Source of the DNA: an uncultured Peptostreptococcus sp.
GTDB lineage: Bacteria > Bacillota > Clostridia > Peptostreptococcales > Peptostreptococcaceae
Reading direction: 5' to 3'
NCBI GenBank assembly: GCA_900759325.1
Contig: CAAEUW010000014.1
Coordinates: 1 to 64,000 of the forward strand
DNA: 64,000 bases
Each line of letters starts with the position of its first letter. The stretch's first letter is position 1. A model generated the notes under the pieces. The model was not told the origin of the DNA and searched no databases. It worked only from the letters and a program-made list of their open reading frames with translations. This document shows positions 15,845 to 24,829 of the stretch, piece by piece. A program made the position numbers and the translations under genes.

Positions 15845-16351
15845 CTAATTCATTAAATCCCCTAATTTTTTCTTATTACCTTCTAAAACACCTACGACTT
15901 CTTCTAAATCCATATCACGAATAGTCTCAAGGAACTTGTCTATTTTCTTTATCTCATTTAATATTTTTTTCTCTAACTCAGGCTTATTAGCACTTGTAGT
16001 GACCTCTAAAAATTCACCTGAATAAATCATGTATACCGATGCCTGGTCTAGAAGCTCTAAGGAAAGCTCCCTAAAGTATTTTTCTTGTTCTAGGTTATTA
16101 TCCATAAGGGCACTCTTGGCCATAGCAGATGCAACTGCTGCCAACCTAGAAGTATCATCAATTAATTGCCTCAAAATTCTTATGGAATTATCATCCAAGT
16201 CTTCTATCATGGCATAAGAAATTTTTTGATCTTCTCCTACTTGATCCATTTCTATAAATACACTCTTGTCATAGGCACATACTGGACACGCATCCGGTGC
16301 CTCTTCACCAATGTGTATATATCCACATTCTTTACACTTAAATCGCTTCAT
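15845..16351 (-). CDS. Rubredoxin-like zinc/iron protein with helical domain
   Basis: The 168-residue product begins with a rubrerythrin-type rubredoxin module, CKECG at C6/C9 and CPVC at C22/C25, spaced to hold one Fe or Zn atom. The rest is a helical domain (about residues 45-165) without the Glu/His pattern of a di-iron rubrerythrin, so a peroxidase role is not supported. The start at 16351 is chosen from the ribosome-binding site GAGGTG six bases upstream; in-frame codons further upstream have no such site. It is upstream of, and close to, the yitT gene. Confidence 0.75.
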   Translation of the reverse strand: MKRFKCKECGYIHIGEEAPDACPVCAYDKSVFIEMDQVGEDQKISYAMIEDLDDNSIRILRQLIDDTSRLAAVASAMAKSALMDNNLEQEKYFRELSLELLDQASVYMIYSGEFLEVTTSANKPELEKKILNEIKKIDKFLETIRDMDLEEVVGVLEGNKKKLGDLMN

Positions 16352-16539
16352 TTCAACACCTCTCATTCCAAGCTGTCTTAATAGATACATCTCAAAATAT
16401 AATATCCTATATAGGCTGACTTGTCTATAATCTAAAGTAAATTTATGAATTTTTTTATAATAATTTAATACTTTTCTTCAAAAGTCTCCTTTAAAAAATC
16501 TCATTTATGTAGTAAAATATAGAGATGGGAGGATATATT

Positions 16540-17490
16540 ATGAAAAAAAATAAAAAACACTATATAAACTATAGTAGGACTAATCCTAACAAAAGAGACA
16601 TACGTTTACCTAAAAGAAAGAAAAGAGCCGGCTTTAATGCAAAAAAAATCTTATTACTGTTGATAATTATTGCATGTGCAGCTGGTTGCTTTAAGCTAAT
16701 AAATGCTTATAGAAGTAATGAAGAAGCAGAAAACAAGACAAAAATTGAAAACAAGCAGGCTCAGACTCAAACAAAAAAGTCTAAAACCGTAATAGGCCAG
16801 AAGGAAGATGCAAAGAAGCTTTACGGTGTTGATTCCCAAAAGGTATGGAATGCTCTAAACACTTACGACTATGATAATGGTGGTAAAAAACAGGTCTTCT
16901 TAACCTTTGATGATGGCCCATCTCTAACAAATACACCTAATATACTTAAGACTCTTAAGGATAATGATGTAAAGGCTACCTTCTTCGTTATAGGTAAGTC
17001 ACTGGCTATGAATGGTGCTGCAGATATACTAAAGCAAGAGTATAACGAAGGCATGGCTATTGCCAACCACTCATATTCACATGACTATAGCCACCTATAC
17101 CCTGGTAGGGTTTTAAACCTATCAAACTATACTGCAGATTTTAACAAAAATGCAGACCTAATTAAGAAGAGTCTTGGATTTGACTTCGAAACCAGGGTTT
17201 ACAGATGTCCAGGTGGTCAGATATCTTGGCAGAAGACAGAACCTCTTAATGAATATTTAATTAAAAATAATAAGTCTTCTATTGACTGGAATGCCCTAAA
17301 CGCTGATGCTGAAGGGCCAAAGAAAAATGCAGATGAGTTGTATAAGCACGCTGTAGAAAGCAGTAAGGGTAAAAACCTTGTTGTCCTACTAATGCATGAT
17401 ACTTATGGTAAGGAAGAAACTGCTAAGTATCTTGACAGGATTATTAAATATTTCAAGGCTGAAGGTTATGAATTTAAGACAATGTACTAA
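16540..17490 (+). CDS. Membrane-anchored polysaccharide deacetylase (NodB/CE4 family)
   Basis: The 316-residue protein has a basic cytoplasmic tail, one membrane anchor (about residues 35-52) and an extracellular linker. A CE4 deacetylase domain spans residues 115-315. The catalytic motifs are TFDDGP at 122-127, metal ligands H177 and H181 in NHSYSH, RCPGG near 222, and LLMHD near 294. Such enzymes deacetylate N-acetylglucosamine in peptidoglycan or wall polymers and commonly give lysozyme resistance; the substrate here is inferred. The ATG at 16540 follows GGGAGGA. A strong terminator follows at 17524-17565. Confidence 0.92.
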   Translation: MKKNKKHYINYSRTNPNKRDIRLPKRKKRAGFNAKKILLLLIIIACAAGCFKLINAYRSNEEAENKTKIENKQAQTQTKKSKTVIGQKEDAKKLYGVDSQKVWNALNTYDYDNGGKKQVFLTFDDGPSLTNTPNILKTLKDNDVKATFFVIGKSLAMNGAADILKQEYNEGMAIANHSYSHDYSHLYPGRVLNLSNYTADFNKNADLIKKSLGFDFETRVYRCPGGQISWQKTEPLNEYLIKNNKSSIDWNALNADAEGPKKNADELYKHAVESSKGKNLVVLLMHDTYGKEETAKYLDRIIKYFKAEGYEFKTMY

Positions 17491-17523
17491 ATTAACGATA
17501 CCCAAGTCTAAATAGGAACAAGT

Positions 17524-17565
17524 AAAATAGAGGTATACATTAAAGTAAATGTATACCTCTATTTT
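17524..17565 (+). terminator. Terminator of the polysaccharide deacetylase gene
   Basis: A stem of more than 15 bp (AATAGAGGTATACAT with its complement) has a short loop and is followed by ATTTTTATTT. It may serve both this gene and the convergent DUF1002 gene. Confidence 0.85.
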
Positions 17566-17613
17566 TATTTCCTTGTACTCATATATTTATCTAGCCCTAT
17601 ATATTAGTTTATA

Positions 17614-18672
17614 TTAGTTAAAAAATGAGTTTATAAAGTCTATGATCCTGTCAAGTAAGCCTGACTTCTGTGCCTTGTCTGCCAGGTCACCAGCAACCTT
17701 CTTCGCCTCATCTAAGCCTGTAGATGTAGTACTTACTACAGCATCCTTAGATAGCTTAGAATCGTCGAACTTATTAAAAAAGTTACTGGCATCCTTGTTG
17801 TTCTTTATCCAAGAAGATGCCTTGTCTATTATGCCACTAGCTTCTATCTTTTCACCTGCCTGACTAAGATTGTTCTTTACATTAGCACTTACATTATTTA
17901 GGGTATCCTTTATATCATTGTAGTTGTAGTTCTGGTTACCCACGTCCTTCATTAGGTTAGTTATAATGTTAATGTCACCAGTGTTAAGGGTCACATTATA
18001 ATTATCAGCAACCTTTTTTACTGTATCCTTGATTTCCTTTTCAGAATCTAAGTCGTTCTTTATTACTTCCTTCTTAGTATCATTAACTATACCTGCAGCC
18101 TTATCCTTACCAACTGACTCAGCAAGGTTGCCTGTAGTTATCAGCTCCTTATTGGCAAGCTTCTTCTTCTCTTCTGTAAGCTTTTCACCTGAAGACTTTT
18201 CAAAGGCTATTGTAATACCTGTCAGTGCCCCTGTACCACTCACAGGGAACGGTGCAGCGGCGACCACATTTGCATTTTCCACGCCTGCTGTGGCAAGTGT
18301 AGATGCAATCATAGAGCTCGTTACCCAGGTGATATTTGATGTTTTTACATTTATACCACCACTTGTTGTTGGCACAACATAGGAAGACGACATTGTCACC
18401 CTACCGATCTGAGCCTCTGGTGCAATTCCACCAAGGTACTTTCTCTCCTGTTGGTTGTTTACATAAATTATATTTGAGTTTGCCTCATCTACGCCAAAGT
18501 AATTTAATATAGCCTGTTTTTGACTGGCATTGAGGTTAGCACCCAGTGTTACTACCTCACCTGAGTCAGCAAAGGCATTGGCTGTTAGACCTGCAGTCAT
18601 GCTAATTGCCGTAAGCATAGCCAAAAATTTTCCTTTAATATTTTTCTTTGTCTTATTTTTCAATATGTTCAT
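17614..18672 (-). CDS. Exported DUF1002 family protein
   Basis: The 352-residue protein has a Sec signal peptide (basic start, hydrophobic core, AxA-type site in NAFADS). A DUF1002 domain follows, recognisable from VTLGANLNASQKQAILNYF, the NQQERKYLGG segment and VTSSMIASTLATAGVENANV. The C-terminal half is helical, Lys/Asp-rich and may be a coiled coil. B. subtilis YpuA is the best-known relative and its function is unclear. The start at 18672 gives GGAGG a spacing of seven bases; the ATG six bases upstream is too close to it. The protein should be extracellular or wall-associated. Confidence 0.85.
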   Translation of the reverse strand: MNILKNKTKKNIKGKFLAMLTAISMTAGLTANAFADSGEVVTLGANLNASQKQAILNYFGVDEANSNIIYVNNQQERKYLGGIAPEAQIGRVTMSSSYVVPTTSGGINVKTSNITWVTSSMIASTLATAGVENANVVAAAPFPVSGTGALTGITIAFEKSSGEKLTEEKKKLANKELITTGNLAESVGKDKAAGIVNDTKKEVIKNDLDSEKEIKDTVKKVADNYNVTLNTGDINIITNLMKDVGNQNYNYNDIKDTLNNVSANVKNNLSQAGEKIEASGIIDKASSWIKNNKDASNFFNKFDDSKLSKDAVVSTTSTGLDEAKKVAGDLADKAQKSGLLDRIIDFINSFFN

Positions 18673-18794
18673 TTTCATACCTCCAACACAGGTCATTCAT
18701 TTATTGCTTATTCTCAACCTGTATTATGAGGATATCTCTATATGCTTAATTTTACCTTTAAAGGCATAAATTCTAGACTTTAAATACTTACAAT

Positions 18795-18802
18795 GCTATA
18801 AT
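18795..18802 (+). promoter_or_regulatory. Extended -10 promoter of the 18893 gene
   Basis: The sequence TGCTATAATATAC is an extended -10 element (TGnTATAAT) with no good -35 box. The same string occurs upstream of dxr at 28910. Confidence 0.6.
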
Positions 18803-18892
18803 ATACTTGATATTATAAATACCTTACTTGGTCTAGCTTGTCTGGTTGGACACTCTTATGGTATTAAAACAAAAGATTGAAAGGAGACAAAT

Positions 18893-19363
18893 ATGTCAAA
18901 AGAGTTAGTAAAGGATAGAGTTGTAGAATATTTAATCCAGGAATTAGCGGTACCTGAAGAAATGATTGAAATAGATACTCCCCTATCTGAGTATGAAGAA
19001 GGTGTAGAAGGTACTATTGACATCACAGTCACAGTTGAGGATGAAGATGGTGCACTTTTACCACTTATGATTGTAGTTTGTCTTGATGATGATATTGAGC
19101 TAACTGAGAGCGTTGTAGACGGTCAGATGGACTTCCTTGAATTAATCGATGAATCTACTCACGTTGGTAGGATGATACTTACAAACGGAGACCAGATGAT
19201 GTATGCTGACTGGAATGGAACTGAGCTAGAGGATGAAGAAGCTCTACCAAAATACAGCCAGATGCTAGAAGAATTCAAGGCTGTTGAAAAAGAATATAAG
19301 GAGTATATGGCTGAACATCCTGACTGTGACTGTGGTTGTGAAGACCACCACCATAACCACTAA
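18893..19363 (+). CDS. HSDR_N-like protein lacking nuclease residues, with Cys/His tail
   Basis: The 156-residue acidic protein resembles the N-terminal PDDEXK-fold domain of type I restriction R subunits (HSDR_N). It has VKDRVVEYLIQELAVPEEMI near residue 6, then GTIDITV (the DI strand) and PLMIVVCLDDD. In active enzymes the last strand carries ExK; here it reads VCL, so nuclease activity is unlikely. The C-terminal 15 residues, HPDCDCGCEDHHHNH, look like a metal-binding tail. No methylase or specificity subunit is nearby. The protein is probably cytoplasmic. The family assignment is by eye and the function is unknown. Confidence 0.72.
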   Translation: MSKELVKDRVVEYLIQELAVPEEMIEIDTPLSEYEEGVEGTIDITVTVEDEDGALLPLMIVVCLDDDIELTESVVDGQMDFLELIDESTHVGRMILTNGDQMMYADWNGTELEDEEALPKYSQMLEEFKAVEKEYKEYMAEHPDCDCGCEDHHHNH

Positions 19364-19412
19364 AGGAGTCTTAGAAGAAGCTATTCTAAACAGTTAATGC
19401 TTTATAAAAGTA

Positions 19413-19445
19413 AAAAGAAGAGGTAAAATGGCCTCTTCTTTTTAT
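19413..19445. terminator. Bidirectional terminator between the 18893 gene and metQ
   Basis: Arms AAGAAGAGG and CCTCTTCTT flank a 7-9 base loop, with A/T runs on both sides. It suits the convergent arrangement. Confidence 0.82.
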
Positions 19446-19483
19446 TTTATACTTTTAAACTTATATTATATTCTATACCCTAA

Positions 19484-20311
19484 TTAGAAAGAAGGAATTA
19501 TAGCACCATTGTACTTTTCTTCGATATACTTCTTAACTTCTGGAGATGTAAGGGCCTTTGTAAGAGCCTTTATCTTATCGCTATTTTCCTCACCCTTTCT
19601 AACAGCTAATATATTAGCATATGGAGAATCAGTTGACTCGATTGCGATTGAATCCTTAGTTGGGTTTAACTTAGCTTCAAGTGCATAGTTAGAGTTTATA
19701 ACTGCTATGTCTACATCCTTTAAAGCTGTTGGTAGCTGTTCTGCTGCAAGTTCCTTAATTTCAATATTTTTTGGATTTTCTGTGATATCATTCTTAGTTA
19801 ATAGGTCCTTGTCTGCAACCTTAATTAAGCCTTCTCTAGCAAGTAGCTTAAGAGCTCTTGATTCATTTGTAGCATCGTTAGGAACTGCAACTGTAGCTCC
19901 GTCCTTAGCATCACTAATCTTCTTTAGTGAGTTTGAATATACACCCATTGGTTCTAAGTGTACCTTTGCAGTATAAACTATATCAGTCTTGTTCTTAGCA
20001 TTGTACTCATCTAAGTATGGTACGTGCTGGAAGTAGTTAGCGTCTAGAGACTTTTCAGTCAAGCCCTTGTTTGGTAGAACATAGTCATTAAATACCTTAA
20101 CATCTAACTTGTATCCATCCTTTTCAAGAAGTGGCTTTACTACTTCGTTTAAAATCTGTGCATGTGGGTTAGGTGTAGCACCTACTGTAATAGTCTTGTC
20201 ATCTCCTGAAGATGTAGATGCCTTATCTGCATCCTTGTTTGCTCCACAAGCAACTAGTCCTAGTGATAGTACTGCAACTGCAGCTAATGTTAAAAATTTC
20301 TTTGCTTTCAT
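19484..20311 (-). CDS. metQ: Methionine ABC transporter substrate-binding lipoprotein
   Basis: The 275-residue NlpA/MetQ lipoprotein captures methionine outside the membrane for MetNI. The signal peptide ends in the lipobox LVAC (Cys22). The mature domain shows the MetQ hallmarks VGATPNPHAQILN, DANYFQHVPYLDEYN and VAVPNDATNESRAL. It is the third gene of the metN-metI-metQ unit, 129 bases after metI, and is under the SAM riboswitch upstream of metN. The terminator at 19413-19445 closes the operon. Confidence 0.95.
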   Translation of the reverse strand: MKAKKFLTLAAVAVLSLGLVACGANKDADKASTSSGDDKTITVGATPNPHAQILNEVVKPLLEKDGYKLDVKVFNDYVLPNKGLTEKSLDANYFQHVPYLDEYNAKNKTDIVYTAKVHLEPMGVYSNSLKKISDAKDGATVAVPNDATNESRALKLLAREGLIKVADKDLLTKNDITENPKNIEIKELAAEQLPTALKDVDIAVINSNYALEAKLNPTKDSIAIESTDSPYANILAVRKGEENSDKIKALTKALTSPEVKKYIEEKYNGAIIPSF

Positions 20312-20440
20312 ACTTGTACCTCCTAAAATTTAACTTTTTCTAAAAATTCTAATTTTTAATTTATATTATAGCACTAAATTGTAAATTTAGTTAGCTATTT
20401 TATATAAGTTATTTGTTTAACTTTGTTTTAATATAAGTTA

Positions 20441-21094
20441 TTACTTTAGCTTCTTATATAAGAAGTCTCCTAAGTTCTGTATAATCTGTACTAGGATTAC
20501 AAGAGCTATAACAGTAAATAACATTACATTTTTATCGAACTGCTGGTAACCATATACAATTGCTACGTTACCAAGTCCACCAGCACCAACGGCTCCTGCT
20601 ATTGCAGTATAACCAAGTACTGAAATTATAGTAAGAGTTACTCCTAATACAATTGATGGAACTGACTCTTTTACCATAACCTTGAATATTATCTGCACAT
20701 TTGTAGCACCAAATGATTTTGCCGCCTCAATCAAGCCCTTATCTACTTCATTTAAAGATGACTCAATCAGTCTGGCCATAAATGGTGCTGTACCTACTGT
20801 AATAGGTACTAGGGCTGCTGTATTACCTATACTAGTTCCCACAACCAGTCTTGTAAAGCTACTAATAGCAACTATTAAGATGATAAATGGGAAAGACCTA
20901 AATACATTAACTATCAAGCCAAGCGTATTGTATATAGTCCTATTAGGTTTTAAGCCGTCCTCCTTAGTTATTACTAAGATAATTGCGATTATAAAGCCTA
21001 TTATAGATGCTATTATAGTAGGAACCAAAATCATATAAAGTGTTTCCACAAAGGCAGTTGGGAATAAAGTTGTCATATAATCTCTAAAGCTCAT
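20441..21094 (-). CDS. metI: Methionine ABC transporter permease
   Basis: The 217-residue inner-membrane permease has five hydrophobic segments and the MetI-type EAA loop SLNEVDKGLIEAAKSFGATNVQIIF (about residues 127-151), which docks on MetN. The family motif FRSFPFIILIVAISSFTR is at about 66-83. Its start overlaps the metN stop by 11 bases, so the two are translationally coupled. Confidence 0.95.
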   Translation of the reverse strand: MSFRDYMTTLFPTAFVETLYMILVPTIIASIIGFIIAIILVITKEDGLKPNRTIYNTLGLIVNVFRSFPFIILIVAISSFTRLVVGTSIGNTAALVPITVGTAPFMARLIESSLNEVDKGLIEAAKSFGATNVQIIFKVMVKESVPSIVLGVTLTIISVLGYTAIAGAVGAGGLGNVAIVYGYQQFDKNVMLFTVIALVILVQIIQNLGDFLYKKLK

Positions 21095-22052
21095 TGTCTA
21101 CCTCCTGCCATCTCATACCATGATCAGTCAAATATTTTTCGACATCTCCAAGTCTTTCTCCCGGAACATTAATAATCAAGGAACCTAATATATTATCTCT
21201 AAATTTCTCCAGCTTACCATAAATTATTGATACATCTATGGAAAGCTCTCTAGCCATACCTGTTATAACCGGATCATTTGACCTGTCATTAGTGAACAAT
21301 AGCTTTAGGTTACATCCACTAGGTAAAACTATATTTTCCTCTCCAAGTAATTTTCTTAGAGGTTTATTATTTTTTAAGAATATCTCCTGAGTATCTCCTA
21401 CCTCTAGGACCTTACCCGCATCCATTATTGCCGTTCTCGTACAAACCTGCTTGATTACCTCCATCTGGTGGGTAACTATTATTATAGTTATGCCCAGCTT
21501 TTGATTGATTTCCTGTAGCAGGTCTAGTATTGACTTGGTTGTCTTTGGGTCTAGGGCTGAAGTAGCCTCATCACAAAGCAATACAGACGGGTTCATTGTC
21601 AAGGCTCTGGCTATTGCTACTCTTTGCTTCTGTCCACCACTTAGGTTTCTAGGCTTGACATCCTTCTTATCCAAAATACCAACTAGGTCTAGTAACTCCT
21701 CTACCCTTGTCTTTATTTCCTCCTTAGAATACTTAAAACATTCCATTGGTAGGGCTACATTTTCAAAAACTGTCTTCCTCTCTAAAAGTGAAAAGTGTTG
21801 GAAAATCATGCCCAGGTCTTTTCTTAAATTTCTAAGAGACTTTTCATCAAGATTGGCTACATCCTGGCCATTTACATATATTGACCCAGAATCGAAGCTT
21901 TCTAGCCTATTAATACATCTCAATATCGTAGATTTACCAGCGCCACTATGTCCGATGATGCCGAATATTTCTCCGTCATTTATCTTTAAGTTTATGTCCG
22001 TCAAAACTTGGTTTTGACCATAAAACTTATTTACTTCCTTTATTTCAATCAT
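21084..22052 (-). CDS. metN: Methionine ABC transporter ATP-binding protein
   Basis: The 322-residue ATPase powers methionine import. Walker A GHSGAGKST is at 34-42, the signature is NLSGGQKQR, and Walker B VLLCDEATSALD follows. A C-terminal regulatory NIL domain (about 245-320) normally binds methionine to inhibit transport when the cell is full. The start at 22052 follows AAAGGAG by seven bases; a longer reading to 22163 would run through the riboswitch. It is the first gene behind the SAM-I riboswitch. Confidence 0.95.
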   Translation of the reverse strand: MIEIKEVNKFYGQNQVLTDINLKINDGEIFGIIGHSGAGKSTILRCINRLESFDSGSIYVNGQDVANLDEKSLRNLRKDLGMIFQHFSLLERKTVFENVALPMECFKYSKEEIKTRVEELLDLVGILDKKDVKPRNLSGGQKQRVAIARALTMNPSVLLCDEATSALDPKTTKSILDLLQEINQKLGITIIIVTHQMEVIKQVCTRTAIMDAGKVLEVGDTQEIFLKNNKPLRKLLGEENIVLPSGCNLKLLFTNDRSNDPVITGMARELSIDVSIIYGKLEKFRDNILGSLIINVPGERLGDVEKYLTDHGMRWQEVDNEL

Positions 22053-22088
22053 TTTATACTCCTTTCTATAAACTTTAATAAAAAATAA

Positions 22089-22228
22089 AAAATGCCTGAG
22101 TAAAATATACCCAGACCTGGAAATACTACTCATCTTTCGGTTACACACCGCTGGATTTAGCACCTTAACAAAGTTAGGTTGCCGGGCTTCACAGGGCCAG
22201 TCCCTCCGCCACTCTCGATAAGAGATTT
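22089..22228 (-). promoter_or_regulatory. SAM-I (S-box) riboswitch controlling metNIQ
   Basis: Read on the minus strand the leader has the S-box landmarks in order: CTCTTATCGAGAGTGGCGGA, then GGCCCTGTGAAGCCCGGCAA, then AAGGTGCTAAATCCAGC, and the P4/P1 region with AGATGAG. A terminator follows (CTGGGTA pairing with TACTCAG through one G-U pair, 22097-22116) with CATTTTTTATTTTT. High S-adenosylmethionine should therefore stop transcription of the methionine importer. Confidence 0.95.
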
Positions 22229-22246
22229 AATATTTTGTTATTACCT

Positions 22247-22275
22247 ATGATAAAATATTAGTTGAACTTTGTCAA
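22247..22275 (-). promoter_or_regulatory. Promoter of the S-box/metNIQ operon
   Basis: On the minus strand, TTGACA (22275-22270), a 17-base spacer and TATCAT (22252-22247) lie just upstream of the riboswitch. Confidence 0.8.
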
Positions 22276-22347
22276 GAATTTTTTTAATATTTTTTAAGTT
22301 AGTCTTTTAACAATAAGAAAAATCCTCTGAAAGCCTTATAAAATAAA

Positions 22348-22701
22348 CTAAAATCTTAGTTGTGTCAACCAATAAATGCTGTAAATTATAGCAAGCCCTA
22401 TAATTCCCATTATTATAGAATCAATTACAACTGCCCTCTTTTTACCATTTTCCTTGTCTTCATTAAATGACCTAAACATGGCATAGAACATCACACCCAG
22501 TCCTAATATATTTACCAAAACAGAAGATAGTTGATTTGCTAAGTACCTAGAATATATTATAATCAAAAAGCCCACTCCCAACAAAAAGGTATTATTTGAC
22601 ATAGGTGAATTGCTTACCTTTGTTTCCTTATTATTGGAAACTTCCTGCTTCTTATAATAGGGCTTATTTTTTTTCTTATTCTTTCCAGTATTCTTAGACA
22701 T
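22348..22701 (-). CDS. Small membrane protein of unknown function
   Basis: The 117-residue protein has a Lys/Asn-rich cytoplasmic N-terminus (about 38 residues, many KKNKK-type runs) followed by three hydrophobic segments separated by the charged stretch FNEDKENGKKR. The start at 22701 follows GGAGG by six to seven bases. No family is recognised. It stands alone upstream of the metNIQ promoter. Confidence 0.65.
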   Translation of the reverse strand: MSKNTGKNKKKNKPYYKKQEVSNNKETKVSNSPMSNNTFLLGVGFLIIIYSRYLANQLSSVLVNILGLGVMFYAMFRSFNEDKENGKKRAVVIDSIIMGIIGLAIIYSIYWLTQLRF

Positions 22702-22948
22702 TTCAATCCTCCAATTTATCAACTATTTTAAATCAACTCTTATAAGTTGCTAGTATATATACCAGCTAGCTATCATGTAATTTATATAAATATTATAATA
22801 TAGGACTAGCATATTTTCAAGTTTGATAATCTCCCATTTGTAATATTCTTGTTATAGTGGTGCCATCCTCTTATCTAAAAAATTTTCCTATTACTTATAT
22901 ATCTCTCACCTAAGACATTATAATATTCCATGATGCTTATAAGACTAA

Positions 22949-22977
22949 AAATCCCGGCTGAATTAGTCAACCGGGAT
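22949..22977 (-). terminator. Terminator of brnQ
   Basis: Arms ATCCCGG and CCGGGAT (22951-22957 with 22971-22977), followed by TTTTAG on the minus strand. It lies beyond the 13-bp repeat as seen from brnQ. Confidence 0.8.
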
Positions 22978-22986
22978 CCTATCTGT

Positions 22987-23034
22987 GTGTTTATTTTTTG
23001 TGTTTATTTTTTGTGTTTATTTTTTGTGTTTATT
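22987..23034. repeat. 13-bp tandem repeat, nearly four units
   Basis: The unit GTGTTTATTTTTT occurs at 22987, 23000, 23013 and partially at 23026. On the minus strand it forms an A-rich AAAAAATAAACAC array in the 3' untranslated region of brnQ, between stop codon and terminator. Confidence 0.9.
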
Positions 23035-23061
23035 CAGTCAAAACTTATACTTATAAGTCTA

Positions 23062-24366
23062 TTAAGCTTCTTTCTTAGCTGCTATGAACTTACCAACTAT
23101 AGCTGCAACTAGCACTGGTATAATCCAGTAGAATCCAACTGAATGACCTGGTAACTTGTTTAAAGCTTCTGTTAGACTAGCTAGTACGCCTACTTTTGCA
23201 AAAAGAGGAACAGTTGACAATTCATGAGCAACACCTAATATTAGAGCTACCCAAGATGCTAGCACGTATACATTCTTGTTCTGAATCTTAGTATGAATTA
23301 GACCAAGAAGTATTAGAGTAACAACTGCTGGGTACATCATGTATAGTAGTGGTGCAGCGATCTGTATAATCTTATCAACTCCGAAGTTAGATATGATTGC
23401 TGAGAATACACAAACTACAACAACTATAACTTCATACTTAAGCTTACCTTCTGTAAGGTCACTGAAGTAGTTACCACAAGCAGATGTAAGACCTATAGCT
23501 GTAGTTAAACAAGCTAGACCAACAACTAGACCAAGGATTACCTTACCAGGTCCACCAAGTATAGCCTGAGTTATTGATATTACTAGTGTAGTTCTTTCAA
23601 CTGTATTGTCATACTGTGGAGATACTGTAGCACCTAGGTAAGTTAGACCACCATAAACAAGGGCCAAACCTACAACTGCCACTATGCCGGCAAGTATTGT
23701 AGCCTTAACTAGAACCTTCTTTTCAGTATAACCCTTCTGCTTAACAGATGCTATAACGATACCAGCGAATACTGCTCCAGCCATACCATCAAGAGTCTGA
23801 TAACCGTCATTGATACCGCTTATAAATACGTTATCAACTAGCGTTCTATCAAGTGGTGCACCTAGAGGGCTCACTATACCCTTTATGATCAATACTGCCA
23901 AGCATATTAGAAGTACTGGTGTCAAGAAAGCACCAATTATATCTACAACCTTTGAAGGCTTAATAGTTAATACTAGAACTATTACGAAGAATATAATTGC
24001 GAAAACTATTGGGCTTAGGCTATGTCCGAAATTAGGAACTATACCTATTTCATAAGTTGTAGCTGCTGTTCTTGGTATAGCAACGAATGGTCCTATACAA
24101 AGAATAGTTAATGATGCAATTACAATACCTAGCTTCTTTCCAGCTCTTCCGAAGAAGGCCATCATATCGCCCTGTGTACCTGTTGCTGCGATAACACCTA
24201 ATAATGCCAAACCACCATCTGCAAATAAGAATGCCATGAATGATACAAACCATTTAGTTCCTGATATAACACCCAAGAACGGTGGGAAAATTAAGTTACC
24301 AGCACCAAAGAACATCGCGAATAATGCGAAACCGATGACAACAATGTCTTTAAATTTGATACTCAT
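23062..24366 (-). CDS. brnQ: Branched-chain amino acid:cation symporter BrnQ
   Basis: The 434-residue LIVCS-family carrier has about 12 membrane segments and imports leucine, isoleucine and valine with Na+ or H+. Family signatures are FALFAMFFGAGNLIFPPFLG at about 14-33, YQTLDGMAGAVFAGIVI and GLTSACGNYFSDLTEGK. The start at 24366 follows AAGGAGG; a longer reading to 24393 would begin before this site. A consensus-like promoter lies at 24414-24442. It is a single-gene unit, in keeping with amino-acid fermenting metabolism. Confidence 0.93.
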   Translation of the reverse strand: MSIKFKDIVVIGFALFAMFFGAGNLIFPPFLGVISGTKWFVSFMAFLFADGGLALLGVIAATGTQGDMMAFFGRAGKKLGIVIASLTILCIGPFVAIPRTAATTYEIGIVPNFGHSLSPIVFAIIFFVIVLVLTIKPSKVVDIIGAFLTPVLLICLAVLIIKGIVSPLGAPLDRTLVDNVFISGINDGYQTLDGMAGAVFAGIVIASVKQKGYTEKKVLVKATILAGIVAVVGLALVYGGLTYLGATVSPQYDNTVERTTLVISITQAILGGPGKVILGLVVGLACLTTAIGLTSACGNYFSDLTEGKLKYEVIVVVVCVFSAIISNFGVDKIIQIAAPLLYMMYPAVVTLILLGLIHTKIQNKNVYVLASWVALILGVAHELSTVPLFAKVGVLASLTEALNKLPGHSVGFYWIIPVLVAAIVGKFIAAKKEA

Positions 24367-24413
24367 TTTGAACTCCTCCTTAAAAATAATCAAAATTAAA
24401 TTAGTTCTCTTAG

Positions 24414-24442
24414 AGTATAACCTTAATTTTCAGTATTGTCAA
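24414..24442 (-). promoter_or_regulatory. Promoter of brnQ
   Basis: On the minus strand, TTGACA (24442-24437), a 17-base spacer and TATACT (24419-24414) lie about 50 bases upstream of the start codon. Confidence 0.8.
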
Positions 24443-24607
24443 ATAATTTTTTTAATTTAATATCTAAAGGTGTCATTTTCTATATTATTGAAAGGTAAAC
24501 AATTGCATATTTATTTATTATTAATTTTAATTAAATTTTATGTTTTTAAACTTTAAATCTTTTTCTTGAAATCACCTTTAAATTTTATGTGAATTATAAC
24601 TAAAAAA

Positions 24608-24640
24608 TGAGGATGTACAATATGATATTATACATCCTCA
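24608..24640 (-). terminator. Probable terminator of clpB
   Basis: Arms TGAGGATGTA and its near-complement TATACATCCTCA flank an 11-base loop and are followed on the minus strand by TTTTTTAG. The distance from the clpB stop is about 190 bases. Confidence 0.7.
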
Positions 24641-24829
24641 AAGGCATTTATACCTTGTATTATTAACTAGTTTGCTCGTATGGCTTTATAATATCCAGAA
24701 AGTCAAGACCAAGTATATAAATTTCCTATACTTTTCAAGTTATATTTAACAAAACACAATATATTGATTTGTAAATATACCAATAATTAATTACAATATT
24801 TCCTAGTTACAAGCTATCAAAGTTTCTGC

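Larger units (their letters stand above)
22702..23061. other. Gene-free interval between the 22348 gene and brnQ
   Basis: These 360 bases hold the brnQ terminator (22949-22977), a 13-bp tandem repeat (22987-23034) and, at 22746-22770, the inverted repeat GCTAGTATATATACCAGCTAGC. No gene is seen on either strand. Confidence 0.65.
24367..24829. other. Gene-free interval between brnQ and clpB
   Basis: These 463 bases hold the brnQ promoter (24414-24442) and a hairpin (24608-24640) that may end clpB transcription. The remainder is very AT-rich with no credible ORF or known RNA. Confidence 0.6.

Noticed and set aside
15845..16351. Full rubrerythrin
   Set aside because: Only the rubredoxin-like Cys4 module is present; the Glu and His ligands of a di-iron site are not seen in the helical part.
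22987..23034. Possible CRISPR-like array
   Set aside because: The 13-base unit is directly tandem with no spacers, and no cas genes are present.
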